From assembly GCA_963576735.1 (NCBI GenBank), contig OY755170.1, forward strand, positions 14,554,567 to 14,618,566: 64,000 nucleotides of DNA. The letters run 5' to 3'. Numbering within the stretch: position 1 is the stretch's first letter; the number at the start of each line of letters is the position of its first letter. Origin of the DNA: Bedellia somnulentella (Eukaryota > Arthropoda > Insecta > Lepidoptera > Bedelliidae). The notes under the pieces are model-generated. The model was not told the origin of the DNA. It did not search any database and saw only the letters and a list, made by a program, of their open reading frames with translations. The position numbers and the translations under genes were made by a program. Shown here piece by piece: positions 1-11,779 of the stretch.

Positions 1-1
1 C

Positions 2-103
2 TTGGTGGGGACATATATGGACTGTGAGGAGGAGGTACGTGATGAGTACCATTATGGGTTCTATTCTATATTTATGTGCTTAATATTACAATTCGTATAA
101 ATA
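2..103 (+). other. Open frame at the left window edge (possible exon end)
   Basis: Frame 2 is open from the window edge to a stop at 101-103. A good 5' splice-site match (GAG|GTACGT) lies near position 36, and AATAAA follows the stop. It could be the end of a gene that starts outside the window or chance. No family was recognised. Confidence 0.15.
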
Positions 104-949
104 AAAAATAAAAAAATACATTGTAAGTGTGTAATGTGTAGAATATGTAAATAAAAATATATATGTATATTGAATGTGTAAATGATATGTAAATGTCTGT
201 AAAACTATGTGTATGATATGTGTGTGCATATATATGTATAAAAAGTTAATGCAATCGCAATTATGAAACATTAGTACGGATTAACACATTAGGACCTGTT
301 AATTTTGAATCACTTGTTACCAGGATTTACAAGTTATTTCAAGAACTTACCTATGTAAAAAAAAATATATAATGCAATAAAGTTTTATTAATTCTTTAAA
401 AAAATATTTCCAAAAGCGAAGGGACTCGCTTATAACAGGAAGGCCGAGCTGTAAGCTTATAATAATGAGTGTGCTATGATTGGCTATTATACTGTATAAT
501 TTATACTATTTATAATTGATAAACTGTATAGTTTTATTGTGTAATCATATTATTTACCTATTTAATAAGTATTAGTGGTATCGTGTATGAATAATGAGAT
601 ACTTGTTTGACTTTACTTCAAAACAGCTCACGCTGATTAAATTAATGATTGTAATTAAATCCATAATTTTAGTAAATACTCATTTCTAAAATGTTATTAT
701 TTATTTATAAATGAGTTATAATAATGATTATGTAAATTTGAGTAAAGTATTATTAATAAGACTGTTAGTTGATTTGAGGTTAGGTAAGGTATAAATATAC
801 GATCTCTGTTTTTGCGTGGGCAATTGTCAGTAGTCCGTTGTATCGGCAAGTGGTTGTGAAAGATGAAATTATACGAAGTGTACCGCTATTTTGGGTTTTT
901 ATTTCAAACCCTCCACACTCCCTGAAGTTGACCCTACAATACGATTCAC
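104..949. other. AT-rich DNA, no gene seen
   Basis: Strongly AT-rich with no convincing coding frame. A TATAAATA-like run near 790 followed by a C-rich stretch near 905 is faintly LTR-like, but no partner copy is present in the window. Confidence 0.5.
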
Positions 950-1756
950 ATGTTGAGTGACAGTCCAGTTAATCAATACAAAAACAAATTTATTTTCCAC
1001 ATTGTGTCTCGATATATAAATGTTTTATTTCCGGAAATAAGATTATTTTCATGGCATTATTCTGAACCAGGGCATGGAAAAGGTGCACCTGATGGTGTGG
1101 GCGGCACTTTAAAAAGAACTGCCGATAAAGCTGTGGCCGAAGGCCTTGATATCGTAAATTTAATGACACTCAAAAATATATTACTGGAAAGATGTCCTTC
1201 AATAATGTTGTTTGAAGTAACCACTGCTAACATCGTAGGGATAGAAAATTTAGTAAAGCAATCTAAATCAATCGCTGCATACCCTGGAACTCAAAAAGTT
1301 CGCCAATTTGTTTTCGCTTCCGATGTGCTCGAGTTCAGAAGTCTTTCGTGTAACAATTGCACTGGAAAGTGTAGTCATTATCATTTAGGATATTACTCAT
1401 CTTCATCTCATCATTCCAAGAATACGTCGAACAGTAGACAGTTGTCAAAAGTTATCTGTGACATAGAATGTATAATAGTCCCTGATGAGAATATAACAGA
1501 TAAAGGAACAGATTATAATATAGGGGATCATGTTATTGTTAGATGGGACGATAAGATTTACCCTGGACAAATATCTTCAGTTTCTGAAGAAGGGGCTTTG
1601 GTAAAGTGCATGGCAAGAGGCTGTAAAGCTTGGAAATGGCCCACCATAACAGATGAACAACTGTATCATTGGAATGATGTACTACAGAAGATTCAGCCTC
1701 CAAAATTAATAAAAAGGGGATGCTACATTGTTAGAGAAATGGACAAGGGTGATTAG
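950..1756 (+). CDS. Transposon-type uncharacterised protein with C-terminal Tudor-like segment
   Basis: An uninterrupted 268-codon ORF starting at an ATG. Residues about 42-56 carry the motif GHGKGAPDGVGG followed by LKRTAD, which recurs in uncharacterised proteins of aphids, hydra and other animals that travel with transposable elements. A Cys/His cluster (CNNCTGKC) lies near residue 136. The C-terminal 80 residues contain GDHVIVRWDDKIYPGQI and WKWP, resembling the Tudor-like end of the same proteins. The N-terminus looks short compared with those proteins, so this is probably the 3' part of a longer gene or a single exon. The lack of any stop or frameshift contrasts with the broken transposon genes nearby and would fit recent insertion or domestication. 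No enzymatic function can be assigned. Confidence 0.5.
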   Translation: MLSDSPVNQYKNKFIFHIVSRYINVLFPEIRLFSWHYSEPGHGKGAPDGVGGTLKRTADKAVAEGLDIVNLMTLKNILLERCPSIMLFEVTTANIVGIENLVKQSKSIAAYPGTQKVRQFVFASDVLEFRSLSCNNCTGKCSHYHLGYYSSSSHHSKNTSNSRQLSKVICDIECIIVPDENITDKGTDYNIGDHVIVRWDDKIYPGQISSVSEEGALVKCMARGCKAWKWPTITDEQLYHWNDVLQKIQPPKLIKRGCYIVREMDKGD

Positions 1757-2659
1757 CTAAGTTAATCAAAGAAATATTCCTGATATAAAGATTTCGTATT
1801 TTATTATTCTCTCATTTTAAAACGAATATAGTTTATAAGGTTTTCATTGGCGAGTTGCCTTTTTTGGTTCAGTATTAAGAAATGATACTTTTTTGATCTC
1901 TTTATTAGTTTGTAAGCAACATTAATTAAATCTCTAGTGCAATTAGCAATACTTGAAACGCTGTGATTTCCAAAGGAAAGGTTGTCCATAATTTTACGTA
2001 CAAAAATTTATATTAATAGTTGAATAAGGAGAAATACTAAGTAAATGTTACTTTATCTTTGTTAATTAAAGTATAATACAAGATTTCTAATGTCATTAAA
2101 CATGTCTTTAATTGTTGAATTGGCGTAAATATGGTAACACTCATTCCCTCACCTGATACATCATTCCCTCACTCTCTAATTTTTTAATACCCTCTTTATA
2201 CTATAAAAAAACTCATGTATTTTGGAGACCACTACATCATTGACAATTAGTAACACGAGTACTATAAAATTCATAGCAAAGAATAATTAAATATCAAAAA
2301 TAAAAAAACAATAATTTTATAACTCAAATTTCTGAATTTTGCTGGAATTACCCAATGATATAATTTCAAAAAAGACAAATGTGAATTCTGAAGTGGCTTC
2401 CGCTTCCATTTAAACTGTATTTGTTGATGAAGCGTTTGCAATTGAGTTAAAGGAGCACACCAAAGACGACAAAGGTTGTTACGTTTTTCGTGAAAAGCCT
2501 GTCCTAGCAGCTAAGTTATATATAAGACCTTTAATGTTCGGCCAAAAATATCATTGAATATGATCATTTCTTTCTTTCATCATCTAACTAAGAAAATAGT
2601 TGCCAGAGCAAAATATGGTGAAAATTATTCTATTTCAAATGAATAATATAAGTGAAATA
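1757..2659. other. AT-rich DNA, no gene seen
   Basis: No coding frame, RNA gene or repeat was recognised. Confidence 0.5.
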
Positions 2660-2910
2660 AGATGCCGTGTAGTATCGGCTCAACATAGCACAAATATTTT
2701 TCCACCCGCGCATCGTAAAAAGCAACTTAGGCGTTTAGAGCTTTTGAAGTTATTTACTTGACATTTTATCATCTTTTTAATCCCACCATCATTTACTTAC
2801 CCTTCTTTCTCTACTCAACTTCAAAAAGTGGCCAAGGAAATTTTAATTCTCAACTACTGGCTACCCCTTTTTTTACAATCTACTAATTAAAAATATGAAT
2901 GTATGGTCCA
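2660..2910 (-). repeat. Degenerate copy of dispersed repeat family C
   Basis: An old minus-strand copy. The order of landmarks (GTGTAGTATCGGCTC, then a diverged CTTAGGCG, then AGTGGCCAAGGAAATT, CTGGCTACCCC and a TATGTATG end) matches the better copies at 40650-40870 and 52515-52790. Confidence 0.55.
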
Positions 2911-2915
2911 ACATT

Positions 2916-4404
2916 TATTTATTTATTTATTTAAAGCCAACCAACAGTTCAAGAACAGAAATATCACATAAATAAAAACAGGTATATGCAGCTGGTCCTT
3001 AAACCAATTACAGGTCAGCATATGAAATACAATTGATAATTACACACATTAAATTTTAGTAAATTCTAATAAAAATAGAATTTACAAAGTAAGTTAAAAA
3101 TAGCAATAGTTATAACATTAATTTTAAATTGACATTAAAGAATATTATTCTGTGAAATCAAAATTTAACTTAAATTATTAGGCATGACAATTGAAACTTA
3201 AATAAAATAATAACTAACAAAAACGATAATAATTAAAAATATTAATAAAATAAATTAAGTTTAGGAATTTTGATTAAATTTAATCTCAGATTGGGTAAGC
3301 AGAGTAACCTACAATAAAATAAAATAATATATATATATATATATATATATATTAAATACTAAAGCTAAAGAACTAATTGTTTATACATTGACAATAATGT
3401 GAAATGAAGTTAAAATATAATTTAAAATACAATAAATATGTCGGAACAATTAATTGTGTGAGTATTATTTAACAAAGTAATGACAACATTAAACAAATTA
3501 AAAAATGCGACCTATCAATGAGGCAATATAGAAAAGTGAGAAGCTATACCGCCTTTCCGAGGATCTTGCCCTTGAACAATTCTACACTATCATTGAATAT
3601 ATCTAGTTGATGTGATTTACTCAAAAGATTATAAGTTTGCATCAGCCTATACAGTGGTTGATTTTGACCAACATTAGTTTTGTATTTTGGGACAGTAAAT
3701 GTGTCTGCGCAAGCTCTACGTGCGTGCAATCGTGGTACGTTAAAATTGATCTTTTCCAACAGTTCAGGGCAGTTTATTTTGCTATGTATCATTTTGTGGA
3801 GAAAACACAGATCAAGCATTTTTCTACGGTCACGGAGAGATGTCATATTGAAATGTTGTAGCCGTTCTTGATATGGACACCTATGACTAATCTCTGGGGA
3901 ATGATATGCCAAGTATCGAGTAAATGAACGTTGTATGTCCTCGATCCTTTCACCATGAGACAAGTAAAGGGGGTTCCAGATAGCACTACCGAATTCCAGA
4001 ATGCTACGTACTAGAGTGTTGAATAAATAAATCTTGGTGGAGATTTTTTTGAAATCTTTGGCAATCCTTTTAATAACTCTACAAGCTTTTCCAATCATAT
4101 TTTCATAATGGGGAATAAATGATAATTTGTCGTCCAATATGATACCTAGATCTCTAATTTTAGTTACCCGTTCTAATGGTTCACCGTTAATATTGTATGA
4201 ACTTTGAATAACGTTTTTCTTTTTGTTGAATCTAATAAAATGACATTTTGGGATATTTAATGTCATTTTATTGTCGAGACACCATTTTGATAATCTGTCT
4301 TTCTAAATCGGATTGCAATAATTCAATGTGATTTTCTGTAATAATCTCTTTGTAAATTTTAATGTCATCTGCAACATCACAAATAATATAATCGAACATC
4401 ACAA
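2916..4404 (-). pseudogene. CR1/Jockey-type LINE, 5'-truncated reverse transcriptase
   Basis: The minus-strand frame 4266-3544 (240 codons) gives the C-terminal part of a non-LTR retrotransposon polymerase: a GIILDDKLSF motif, a LEFGSAIWNP motif, then the thumb and C-terminal segment typical of these elements. Just upstream (about 4270-4400), an out-of-frame stretch reads VADDIKIY, a mutated form of the YADD catalytic box. The region 2916-3543 would be the 3' UTR and includes a TTTA tail and an AT microsatellite. The 5' end stops where RTE sequence begins, so the element is truncated and dead. Confidence 0.75.
3327..3352. repeat. (AT)n microsatellite
   Basis: Thirteen uninterrupted AT units in the 3' UTR of the minus-strand LINE. 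Confidence 0.95.
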
Positions 4405-5076
4405 ACTTTTGTGAGGGACCTAATTTCTCCTACATTTACTCCTTTTCATGCTTCTTCTGCCACACCCAATAGTCACTGCCATACATAGGCGTAGGAATAA
4501 GAACAACATCATGCACAGCAATTCGGGCCTTTTCAGACACGGATTGATTGGTCATTAGACTATTAATTGCTCCACTTACCGCATCACCCTTTTTCACTCT
4601 TCTTTCAATGTCTTCATCACAATTTCCATCCCTTGTAAACAAACTTCCCAGATATACGAACTCTTTCACTGGTTCCAATTTCCTACCATTAATCTCAATC
4701 ACGCACTCGGTCATAATCCCGTCCCGTCTCTATCATAAACCATGGTTTTTGTTTTATCCATATTCACCCTCATTCCCTTTCTTTTAAAAGACGCACATGC
4801 AATATTCATCATCACTTGCAGCTCTTCCACCGATGATGCAAGTACCACTTGATCGTCAGTGTATAAGAGGCATTTAATGATGAATCGGCCCATTCCCAGT
4901 CCATAATAACTTTCACGCAACTCTATTAAACAGTCATCCATGAACAAATTGAAGAGCCACTGAGAAGCTAAACATCCTAGTCGGACACCCCGAGAGATTC
5001 CAAACCAGACCACGTTTTCTCCGTTTACTACACATTCACTGGAATCCTCAAAGAGTGATACTAATGACCGTATAAG
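4405..5076 (-). pseudogene. RTE-type LINE reverse transcriptase, 3' part
   Basis: On the minus strand this encodes the RT palm and C-terminal part of an RTE-like element. Recognisable are [20 protein letters not shown], the catalytic box degraded to YTDD (YADD in the second copy at 31860-32838), [24 protein letters not shown] and MYGSDYWVWQKK. A frameshift near 4710 splits the two frames. The 5' continuation is at 6918-7230; between them lies a plus-strand LINE. The 3' end is replaced by another LINE at about 4400. Confidence 0.85.
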
Positions 5077-6917
5077 CAAACTGTGCAAAGTTTTTGGGTA
5101 TGGTGTGGGTACGGCAAGCCTAAGGAGGGTAGATATTACGTAGATATGTTTACCACGAGAAAAGAGTTTAAAGCCAAACTTAAATACTGTATTACACACA
5201 GAGAGCAAATAAAAATGGATATTATCTCAGCTCATCATAAATCAAAAAAGTTTACTCAGTTTTGGAAAGCTACGAACAAACTTAACCCAAAAGTGAGCCT
5301 GCCAGCTAGTGTGGAAGGAATTGGTGAGCCCCGAGATGTAGCTAAAATATTTAAGATAAATTTTTCAGTAGAACAACTATTGAAACCGGTAGAGTGTAAG
5401 TTCATGCTTGATGTTGGGCAGCCGTGCACTGGTGGTCATCATCCAGTAAGAATAACATCGGCTAAAGTTGCCAAAGCAATACGAAATATGAATAGAGGAA
5501 AGTCATCGGGCACGACGGGCTCAGCATCGAGAATATGCAACATGCGGGTGTTCACCTTCCCAGGTTCCTATCCATGTTATTTGACTTCTGTCTGCGTTAT
5601 AACTATCTACCAGCAGATCTGATGAAGACCATAGTTGTACCAATAGTTAAAAACAAGACAGGGGACTCATCTGATCAAAATAATTATTGACCTGTATTTC
5701 TTGCTACGACTTTGGCTAAGGTGCTGGATAGTGTGCATAACGAACATCTTAAGCAGAACGTCACACTGCAGGATGCTCAGTTTGGTTTCCGACCTGGGCT
5801 ATCCACAGAATCTGCCCGGTATTACACCGATAGAGGGACGCCCGTGTATGCATGCTTTTTAGACCTGTCAAAAGCCTTTGACCTGATTTCTTATGATGTC
5901 CTTTGGAACACAATAAGGCTGAATACTGAACTCCCCGAAGAAATTATTAAATTATTAAAATATTAATATGACAACCAAAGTGATTTTGTGAAATGGCATG
6001 GTCAATGTTCAGATGAATATAAAATGAGTTGTGGGATAGGGCAGGGCGGATTAGCCTCTCCTACCTTATGTAATTTGTATATTGATGGATTGATTGATGA
6101 GCTCAACAGTGCAAGAGTCGGTTGTTTGGTAGATGGTTGTTTTATTAACAATATTAGCTACGCGGACGACATGGTACTGCTGGGCCCATCAATAAATTCT
6201 ATAAGGATACTGTTGTCCATATGTGAAAAATACGCAGAGGCACATGGGCTCAAGTATAATGTCAAAAAAAGCGAAATCATGGTTTTCAAAGCTGGAACTA
6301 AAACCTACCCAGTCCATTCAGTAAAACTAAATGGTACAGATTTACAGCAGGTTTATAAATTTAAGTACTTGGGTCACTGGCTGACTTAGTGTTTGACAGA
6401 CGATACAGATATCGACAGGGAACGCAGAGCATTGTCGGTGAGGGGATAATAAATGCTGTCCCGCAGGTTTGCACGTTGCTCACGCGATGTGAAGATCACA
6501 CTTTTCAAAAGCTATTGCCAAACATTATATACGTGCAGCCTGTGGTGCAATTATACCAAGAAAGACTATAATGCTCTGCGAGTCCAATATCATAATTCTT
6601 TCAGTGGTTTGTTGGGGCTACACTGGCGTTGCAGCGCATCTGGGATGTTCACAAAACACGGCACAGATGGCTTCCAGGCTATTCTGCGTAAACGAGCAGC
6701 CTCCCTGTGGACCCGAATTAGGAGTAGTACCAACAAGCTCCTGGTGATCATTGCGGACAGAGTTGATAGTCCAATTTTAAATCATTGGTCTTCACTCCAT
6801 GTGAGGAGTAATATAAATTTCAAATTCTACTAACATAGTTTATAAGTCTTTTCACTAACAGATATATAGACATTTTGTAACTGATTTGTCTGAAATAAAT
6901 GATTTTATTATTATTAT
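5077..6917 (+). pseudogene. Non-LTR retrotransposon nested inside the RTE element
   Basis: A 5'-truncated LINE with a broken RT gene. Plus-strand pieces encode, in order, a linker (HREQIKMDIISAHHKSKK), QFGFRPGLSTESA, FLDLSKAFDLISYD, CGIGQGGLASPTLCNLY, the intact active-site box YADD near 6160, and KYLGHWLT, followed by a C-terminal region rich in frameshifts. In-frame stops occur near 5689, 5964 and 6387. The 3' end is a TTATTATTATTA tail. Flanking copies of TATAAG at 5071-5076 and 6918-6923 form a plausible target-site duplication. The clade is uncertain (L2/CR1-like). Confidence 0.8.
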
Positions 6918-7230
6918 TATAAGTTGACTCCCCAAACCGAACTTGGCCAACATCTCCCGTAAAAAATTTCTTACCACCCTATCATACGCCCCCTCTAAAT
7001 CAATAAAGGAGCAATACCCCTTTTGGTTCTTTTTGATGATACTCCTTAGACAGAAGATTTGATCCATACATCCCATTCGCTTTATAAATCCTGCTTGCAC
7101 ATCCCTAATTTTATCATCCGTTTCATTCATCACTCTTTTAATCAATACCTTTGCATACAATTGACCGACAATGCTGAGTAGGCTGATTTCACGCTAGTTT
7201 TTAGCCTCCTGGTGTGATCTTTTTCCTTTA
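6918..7230 (-). pseudogene. RTE-type LINE reverse transcriptase, 5' part
   Basis: The minus strand encodes NWREISLLSIVGQLYAKVL, IRDVQAGFIKRMGCMDQIF, FIDLEGAYDRVVR and FGLGSQL, the fingers and palm of the same RTE open frame as 5076-4405. Removing the plus-strand LINE together with one TATAAG copy makes the frame continuous (GSQL then IRSL). The 5' end is truncated near 7230. Confidence 0.85.
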
Positions 7231-7765
7231 TATTATTATTATTTATTTTATTTATATTATATTTTAAATTAACATATACACAAAATATAAACTTTATATT
7301 TTGTTATAAATTGTATCTCATTGCTATAATATATTTATTATATTTTAGTCACATGTACCTTTTTGCTATTTTATTATTAGAATTATTTAAATATTTCTAT
7401 TTAAATATTTTGCTATTTTTATTATTATACACATATATATTATATACAGAAGACAAAAGGCATTAAATTAAAATCTACTTAGTTATATACATCAGCTACA
7501 AAAAGAAATATATATTAATTTAAAAAAAAATAAGTATAACACTTATTTACATAATAGATACCTAAAAACTTAAAATCTAAAAACATCTTCCAGCTCCTCT
7601 TCTCGGGGAAGGGTACCTAGGACGCTGGAAGCATTGCATTGTATGTCTTTGTTTTTTTTTTTTTTTTTTTCTTTATTTTATTTATAATTAGAACATAATT
7701 TGGTTTTGTTTTATTTGGTCGATGGAAGGGTGTCTTTGGTACAACAACATAACAATTGGCCAAGA
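7231..7765. other. AT-rich DNA with a poly-T run
   Basis: No gene. A run of about 20 T lies near 7650-7671. The C-rich stretch near 7595-7625 has no recognised partner. Confidence 0.5.
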
Positions 7766-8130
7766 TCTCGTTTATAAAACACACTCTTTTTATATTTTAA
7801 GTCGATTAAAGACATCTAACTAAACAACTTTGCATATGGAATGCTTATCTAAAATATTGTAATTTTCAAAATAATTAATACATAAGAAGAAGTCGCTGCT
7901 TAGATCAAACTGAGAAAGTGTAGTGAGGTTCTTAGCCTCAGTTGAAATAAAAAAAACATCTTGTGATTTGACCAGATTAGGCTAGGCTAGGCTAAGAAAC
8001 TCACCATACTTTCCCAGTTTGATGTAGGCAGTAACACTTTTATTTATTAATTGTTTTGAAAATCACAATATTTTAGTTTGATGTCCTTAATCGATTTAAA
8101 GTCTAAAAAGGGTATATTTTAAAAGCGAGG
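7766..8130. mobile_element. Fold-back (MITE-like) element
   Basis: Two imperfect inverted arms of about 140-170 bp (7766-7937 and 7992-8130). Matched blocks include TCGATTAA-GACATC, AATATTGT-ATTTTCAAAA-AATTAATA and ATCAAACTG-GAAAGT-T-GTGAG-TTCTTAGCC. No coding capacity. A clear target-site duplication was not found. Confidence 0.7.
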
Positions 8131-9515
8131 TTTTGAGCGAGAGCGAGCAATTCGGTATGCAAAGTTTTACAAAAGTGGTGCTGATTACGAAACCATTTCC
8201 AGATATTATGTTTTTAAAACATATTTTCTTGAAATTAAATCAAACAGAGCTAAGATGACCGTTATTTTAGCAAAAAACTGTAACAGTATTTGACCTTCAG
8301 TGTTATGTCAAAGACATTCGTTCTTGCAGTTTATTAATAAAACATCGAAAATCATAGGTTTGTTTAGTATAATATCGTAATAATTTCATTTGGGATCACA
8401 AATTCGTGAAATATTTTGCAATTAGCATCATTTTTAATAAACATTTCGCTTTATTTGCATGTCGCTACGTGATATTTTCAGTCGATGACGTCATTATGTA
8501 CAAAAGTTGAACAATCTTTAAAAATCATAACTTTGCAATTACTCATTTTAAATGAAAAATATTCAAATCAGTTTTTTATTTTCGTGTTTGCTATCGAATA
8601 AAAATATTTAATAAATACCTAGTTAGTAATAGTTTTTATGTTTAATATTTGAACCGATTCCAATTTTACAATTTTATTGTGTCTTAATGTATTTAGACTG
8701 TATAAATTTTAACGGTAATAGTTTTATTAAAGAAAAATATATAAGAATTGTTTTGTTGATATAAGTATATACTCGTACGCTACATAGAGCATTATGTTTT
8801 TTAATGTTGTCTGGCTAACTGGTGCTGGCTGAAAACCAGCATGCAGAAGCTGGCGTGTCCTGCGAGACACGCGGCTGGGGCACATATGCTGAGCCACAAC
8901 CAATTTGACAATATGATATTTGTGTTTTTATTTGTTGTTACTCAATCATTGAAATATTTTTTTTGCCAAATAAATTATTTACTGCCTTGCACCAGTCTTG
9001 TGGCACTTTGGCACTTGACCAGCTAGATTGTATGAGTGAGATGTCTAGTATCAGGGCTCTCACTTCTTAGAGGAGAATTCAAGCTACGGGGTCATGTTTA
9101 GTCGTCGGGTACTGCTGGGATATTATCCATACCAAAATATCGATTTACCGAATTCGCTAAAATTACCTCTGATGTACGCTGTCCGTCGCATTCTTTGCTT
9201 ATGCGGTGACATCTTTTGTTTTTGCGGCGGCATCCTGTGATATTCTTCGGCATATGCCTAGGCTGCGCGATGAAAGGGCGACACTATTTAAGCGAATACA
9301 CTATACAATACAATTGGTGTACAACAAAGGGTGGCCCGAGCCGAGTGGATGACCAACAGCTACAAGTGCGCGGAGCGGTATGCGCGGAATGTTCTTATTT
9401 TTGGAAAGCGAGCCGGTCGATCAATACAAAATCCGTAATGGCCAGCGTAAATAAACTATACGGTCAGTGTTGCCTGATTTTTTGAGAACTCTCTACATTT
9501 GGCAATCCTAAAACA
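8131..9515. other. Intergenic DNA, no supported gene
   Basis: Short open frames only. The segment around 8811-8880 (GCTGGCTGAAAACCAGC self-complementary run) looks like repeat-derived sequence, but no second copy lies in the window. Confidence 0.4.
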
Positions 9516-9665
9516 TCATTATCATCAGCCAATAGATGTACACTGCTAGACATAAGCATGCCCTATAGATCTCCACAAAGACCGGTCCTGTGCTGCCATC
9601 ATCTATCGGTTTCGCGCGACCTTCACCAAGTCGTCGGTCCCCCTTGTGGGAGGCCTACCCACATT
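9516..9665 (+). repeat. Lepidopteran-type dispersed repeat fragment
   Basis: The start, ATCATTATCATCAGCCAATA followed by GTACACTGCTAGACATA, matches from memory a 3'-end repeat widespread in Lepidoptera. The rest is diverged. Only one copy is present in this window. Confidence 0.45.
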
Positions 9666-9814
9666 TGGACAACTCTAAATGCGGTAGTAAGTCTGTTGAT
9701 ATATTATCCTTACAAAATAAAATGCTATTATATTTTATATAATATCATTATAAACGCAATAATACCAACTTTCAGCTGGATGGGAATTAATGTAAACTTG
9801 GTTGTCTAAATAGA

Positions 9815-9960
9815 ATTCGCATCCCGTAAGCTGATTACGAGTTTCAATCGAAATTTTGTTTTCGATCAGAATAATCCAGTTCCATACATCAGAGTGAAAA
9901 CAATACATGTATGTATCTCTGTTACTCCTGATGTTAAGGGTAGGATAACTTTAACTACAG
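9815..9960 (-). repeat. Dispersed repeat shared with 60551-60740
   Basis: Contains GATTACGAGTTTCAATCGA, a Tyr/Arg-rich centre and CAGAGTGAAAACAATAC; the reverse complement of these landmarks recurs at 60551-60740 (CTCTGATGTATGGAACT..., ATCGATTGAAACTCGCAATC). Confidence 0.55.
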
Positions 9961-10145
9961 TTTGAATCCTACAGTAGTATAGATCTGGATAAGCTGAGAC
10001 ATGATGCTTTTAATATTGACTGGATGACATGTACCACAGCGGCTACTATCGATGAACAAGTCAACACTTTTAATACAAAACTTACGGCACTGTACGATAT
10101 TCACGCTCCCGTTAACCTACTTGTTACGGAAACAAAAAAAGTTAA
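9961..10145 (+). pseudogene. CR1/Jockey LINE ORF2, 5' fragment
   Basis: Encodes the linker upstream of the RT, including ATIDEQVNTFNTKLTALYD, HAPVN and TKKVK. The frame resumes at 11780 after the piggyBac insertion. The element is truncated on its 5' side near 9960. Confidence 0.75.
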
Positions 10146-11779
10146 GTTTATAAGTTAATTTTTGGTTTGGTGGCAGTTTAATGGCCTATGATTAAGAAAA
10201 AAATACTAAAAAAAAAACAGAATTTTCTGGGAAAGCCGGAAAATGGTGTTGTTTTAAAACTACGGTAGTAATATGTACTACTGTTGCAAGGGTTCATGGT
10301 GAGTTGATTGAAACAAAATATATTTCAAAATAAGTACTTCTTTTATTGAATAATGCATATGTATGTAGGTACGCTTTTAACATTGCTTATGATAGGCTGC
10401 AAAACAATCTCTGGGGTGCAACGTGACGTTACATTTGACGCAAAAAAATTGGCATGTTTGTGACAATATCCACAACGCAGTTGTTTAGGGCGATATGTCC
10501 TATGTTATCATATCGTGAAGATTTATGTAAACTACCGGAAGCCCGACCTGGCATACGATGATCTGTTTTTCTGTATGTCTCCAGTAAACCACATGACACA
10601 CTTCTTCTGAACTTTAGGTGATCGTATTCACCACCGTCGTTTTTATACAGCTGCCAGGCATTGTGCAGTGCCATATCGATACAGAAATACCATTTCTTGC
10701 CCCTAATTGAAGGACTATAGAGCCCAATATTTTGATCAGACCTATCTACGCCCCCCATATTTTCATTATAGGACTTTATTAGGGCCGGCTGATCCACATG
10801 GATGAATTTCTTTTCTTTTTGAGAGAAACGTTTGAAATCTGGCTTGATGTCTCTTGCGATCCAGGAATACGCCTAATTTTTTATTACTCGCATGATGCCA
10901 CCACTCTTACTTTGCATAGGTATTGGTAAGGTATCTTGAGCGTCCGTAGAAGAGGCGGTGTGGGCGCATCATCCACACGTTGACGCTTTGCCAACTGCGA
11001 TATTGGAATGTCGTCTTCGTCATCACTATTGGAATCATCGCCGCTGTTATCAAGTTGTATTGCACAGGGTGCTCGAAGCTGGGAGCCTGGTAGATTTTGA
11101 ATGTTAACATAGTCTTCGTCTCCGGAACCTTCATCGGTCACATTACCGTTACAATTATCTGAAAGGAAGTATTTCGATGGAATCTGGTAAAGGACCGTCA
11201 TAGTCCTTCTCCAATTCTTCAACGATTTTATGAAGCCTCAAAGAGTGGAAACGGGATATGTAATAATAAGAAATACCTACTTCAAAAACACAGATAAAAC
11301 AATAAAAGCGTAGGTAACACAAAAGATTTCAAGTAGGAAAAATGTATTTCTATGCACCGTCCTCATCCTCACTGCATAAGTAGGTAAGGTAGTTCATTTT
11401 ACGATCGTCGTTTATAAACAACACCTACTTTTCTCGACAAAAAAGGTACCAAAATGTTAATTGTAAGGCATAATATTTTCCTGCATAGATAAAACTACGT
11501 TATAACAACAAGTTAAATGTAACTTCAGGCCAATATTATATTCAAATGATATTGTACTTACCCTTGAAAAGACATGATTATTTTTCGTACTTTATAGATA
11601 TTTATACAAAAAAACACGTGATATCTTGATGTAAACTGTATTTTTCCTCGGTTAGATGCTGCACTGACGAAAGCAATCACATTATAAAATTTCATTAAAA
11701 GTACCCACATTTCGATGTAGATTTTATTATTCTTGCTGTTGTTTTAAAACGACGGTAGTAACAAGTGGGTATCAGTTAA
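10146..11779 (-). mobile_element. Internally deleted piggyBac-like transposon inserted at TTAA
   Basis: Flanked by TTAA at 10142-10145 and 11776-11779, splitting a LINE ORF that is continuous once the insert and one TTAA are removed. It carries remnants of a minus-strand piggyBac transposase. A motif GTTGTTTTAAAAC-ACGGTAGTAA occurs near both ends (about 10249 and 11741), but in direct orientation, so perfect terminal inverted repeats are not evident by eye. Confidence 0.75.
10429..11222 (-). pseudogene. piggyBac-like transposase, N- and C-terminal remnants
   Basis: The minus-strand frame 11222-10884 encodes an acidic N-terminus (DDSNSDDEDDIPISQ), typical of piggyBac transposases. The frame from about 10880 to 10429 encodes a C-terminal part with DIKPDFKRFSQKEKKF, YNENMGGVDRSDQN, IRGKKWYF and LHNAWQLY, all conserved blocks of the DDE_Tnp_1_7 family. 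The central catalytic core between them is missing and a stop lies at the joint, so the gene is an internal-deletion derivative. The C-terminal Cys-rich finger is also absent or degraded. Confidence 0.8.

Noticed and set aside
780..949. LTR end upstream of the 950-1756 ORF
   Set aside because: Only a TATA-like box and C-rich tract; no second LTR copy, no TSD.
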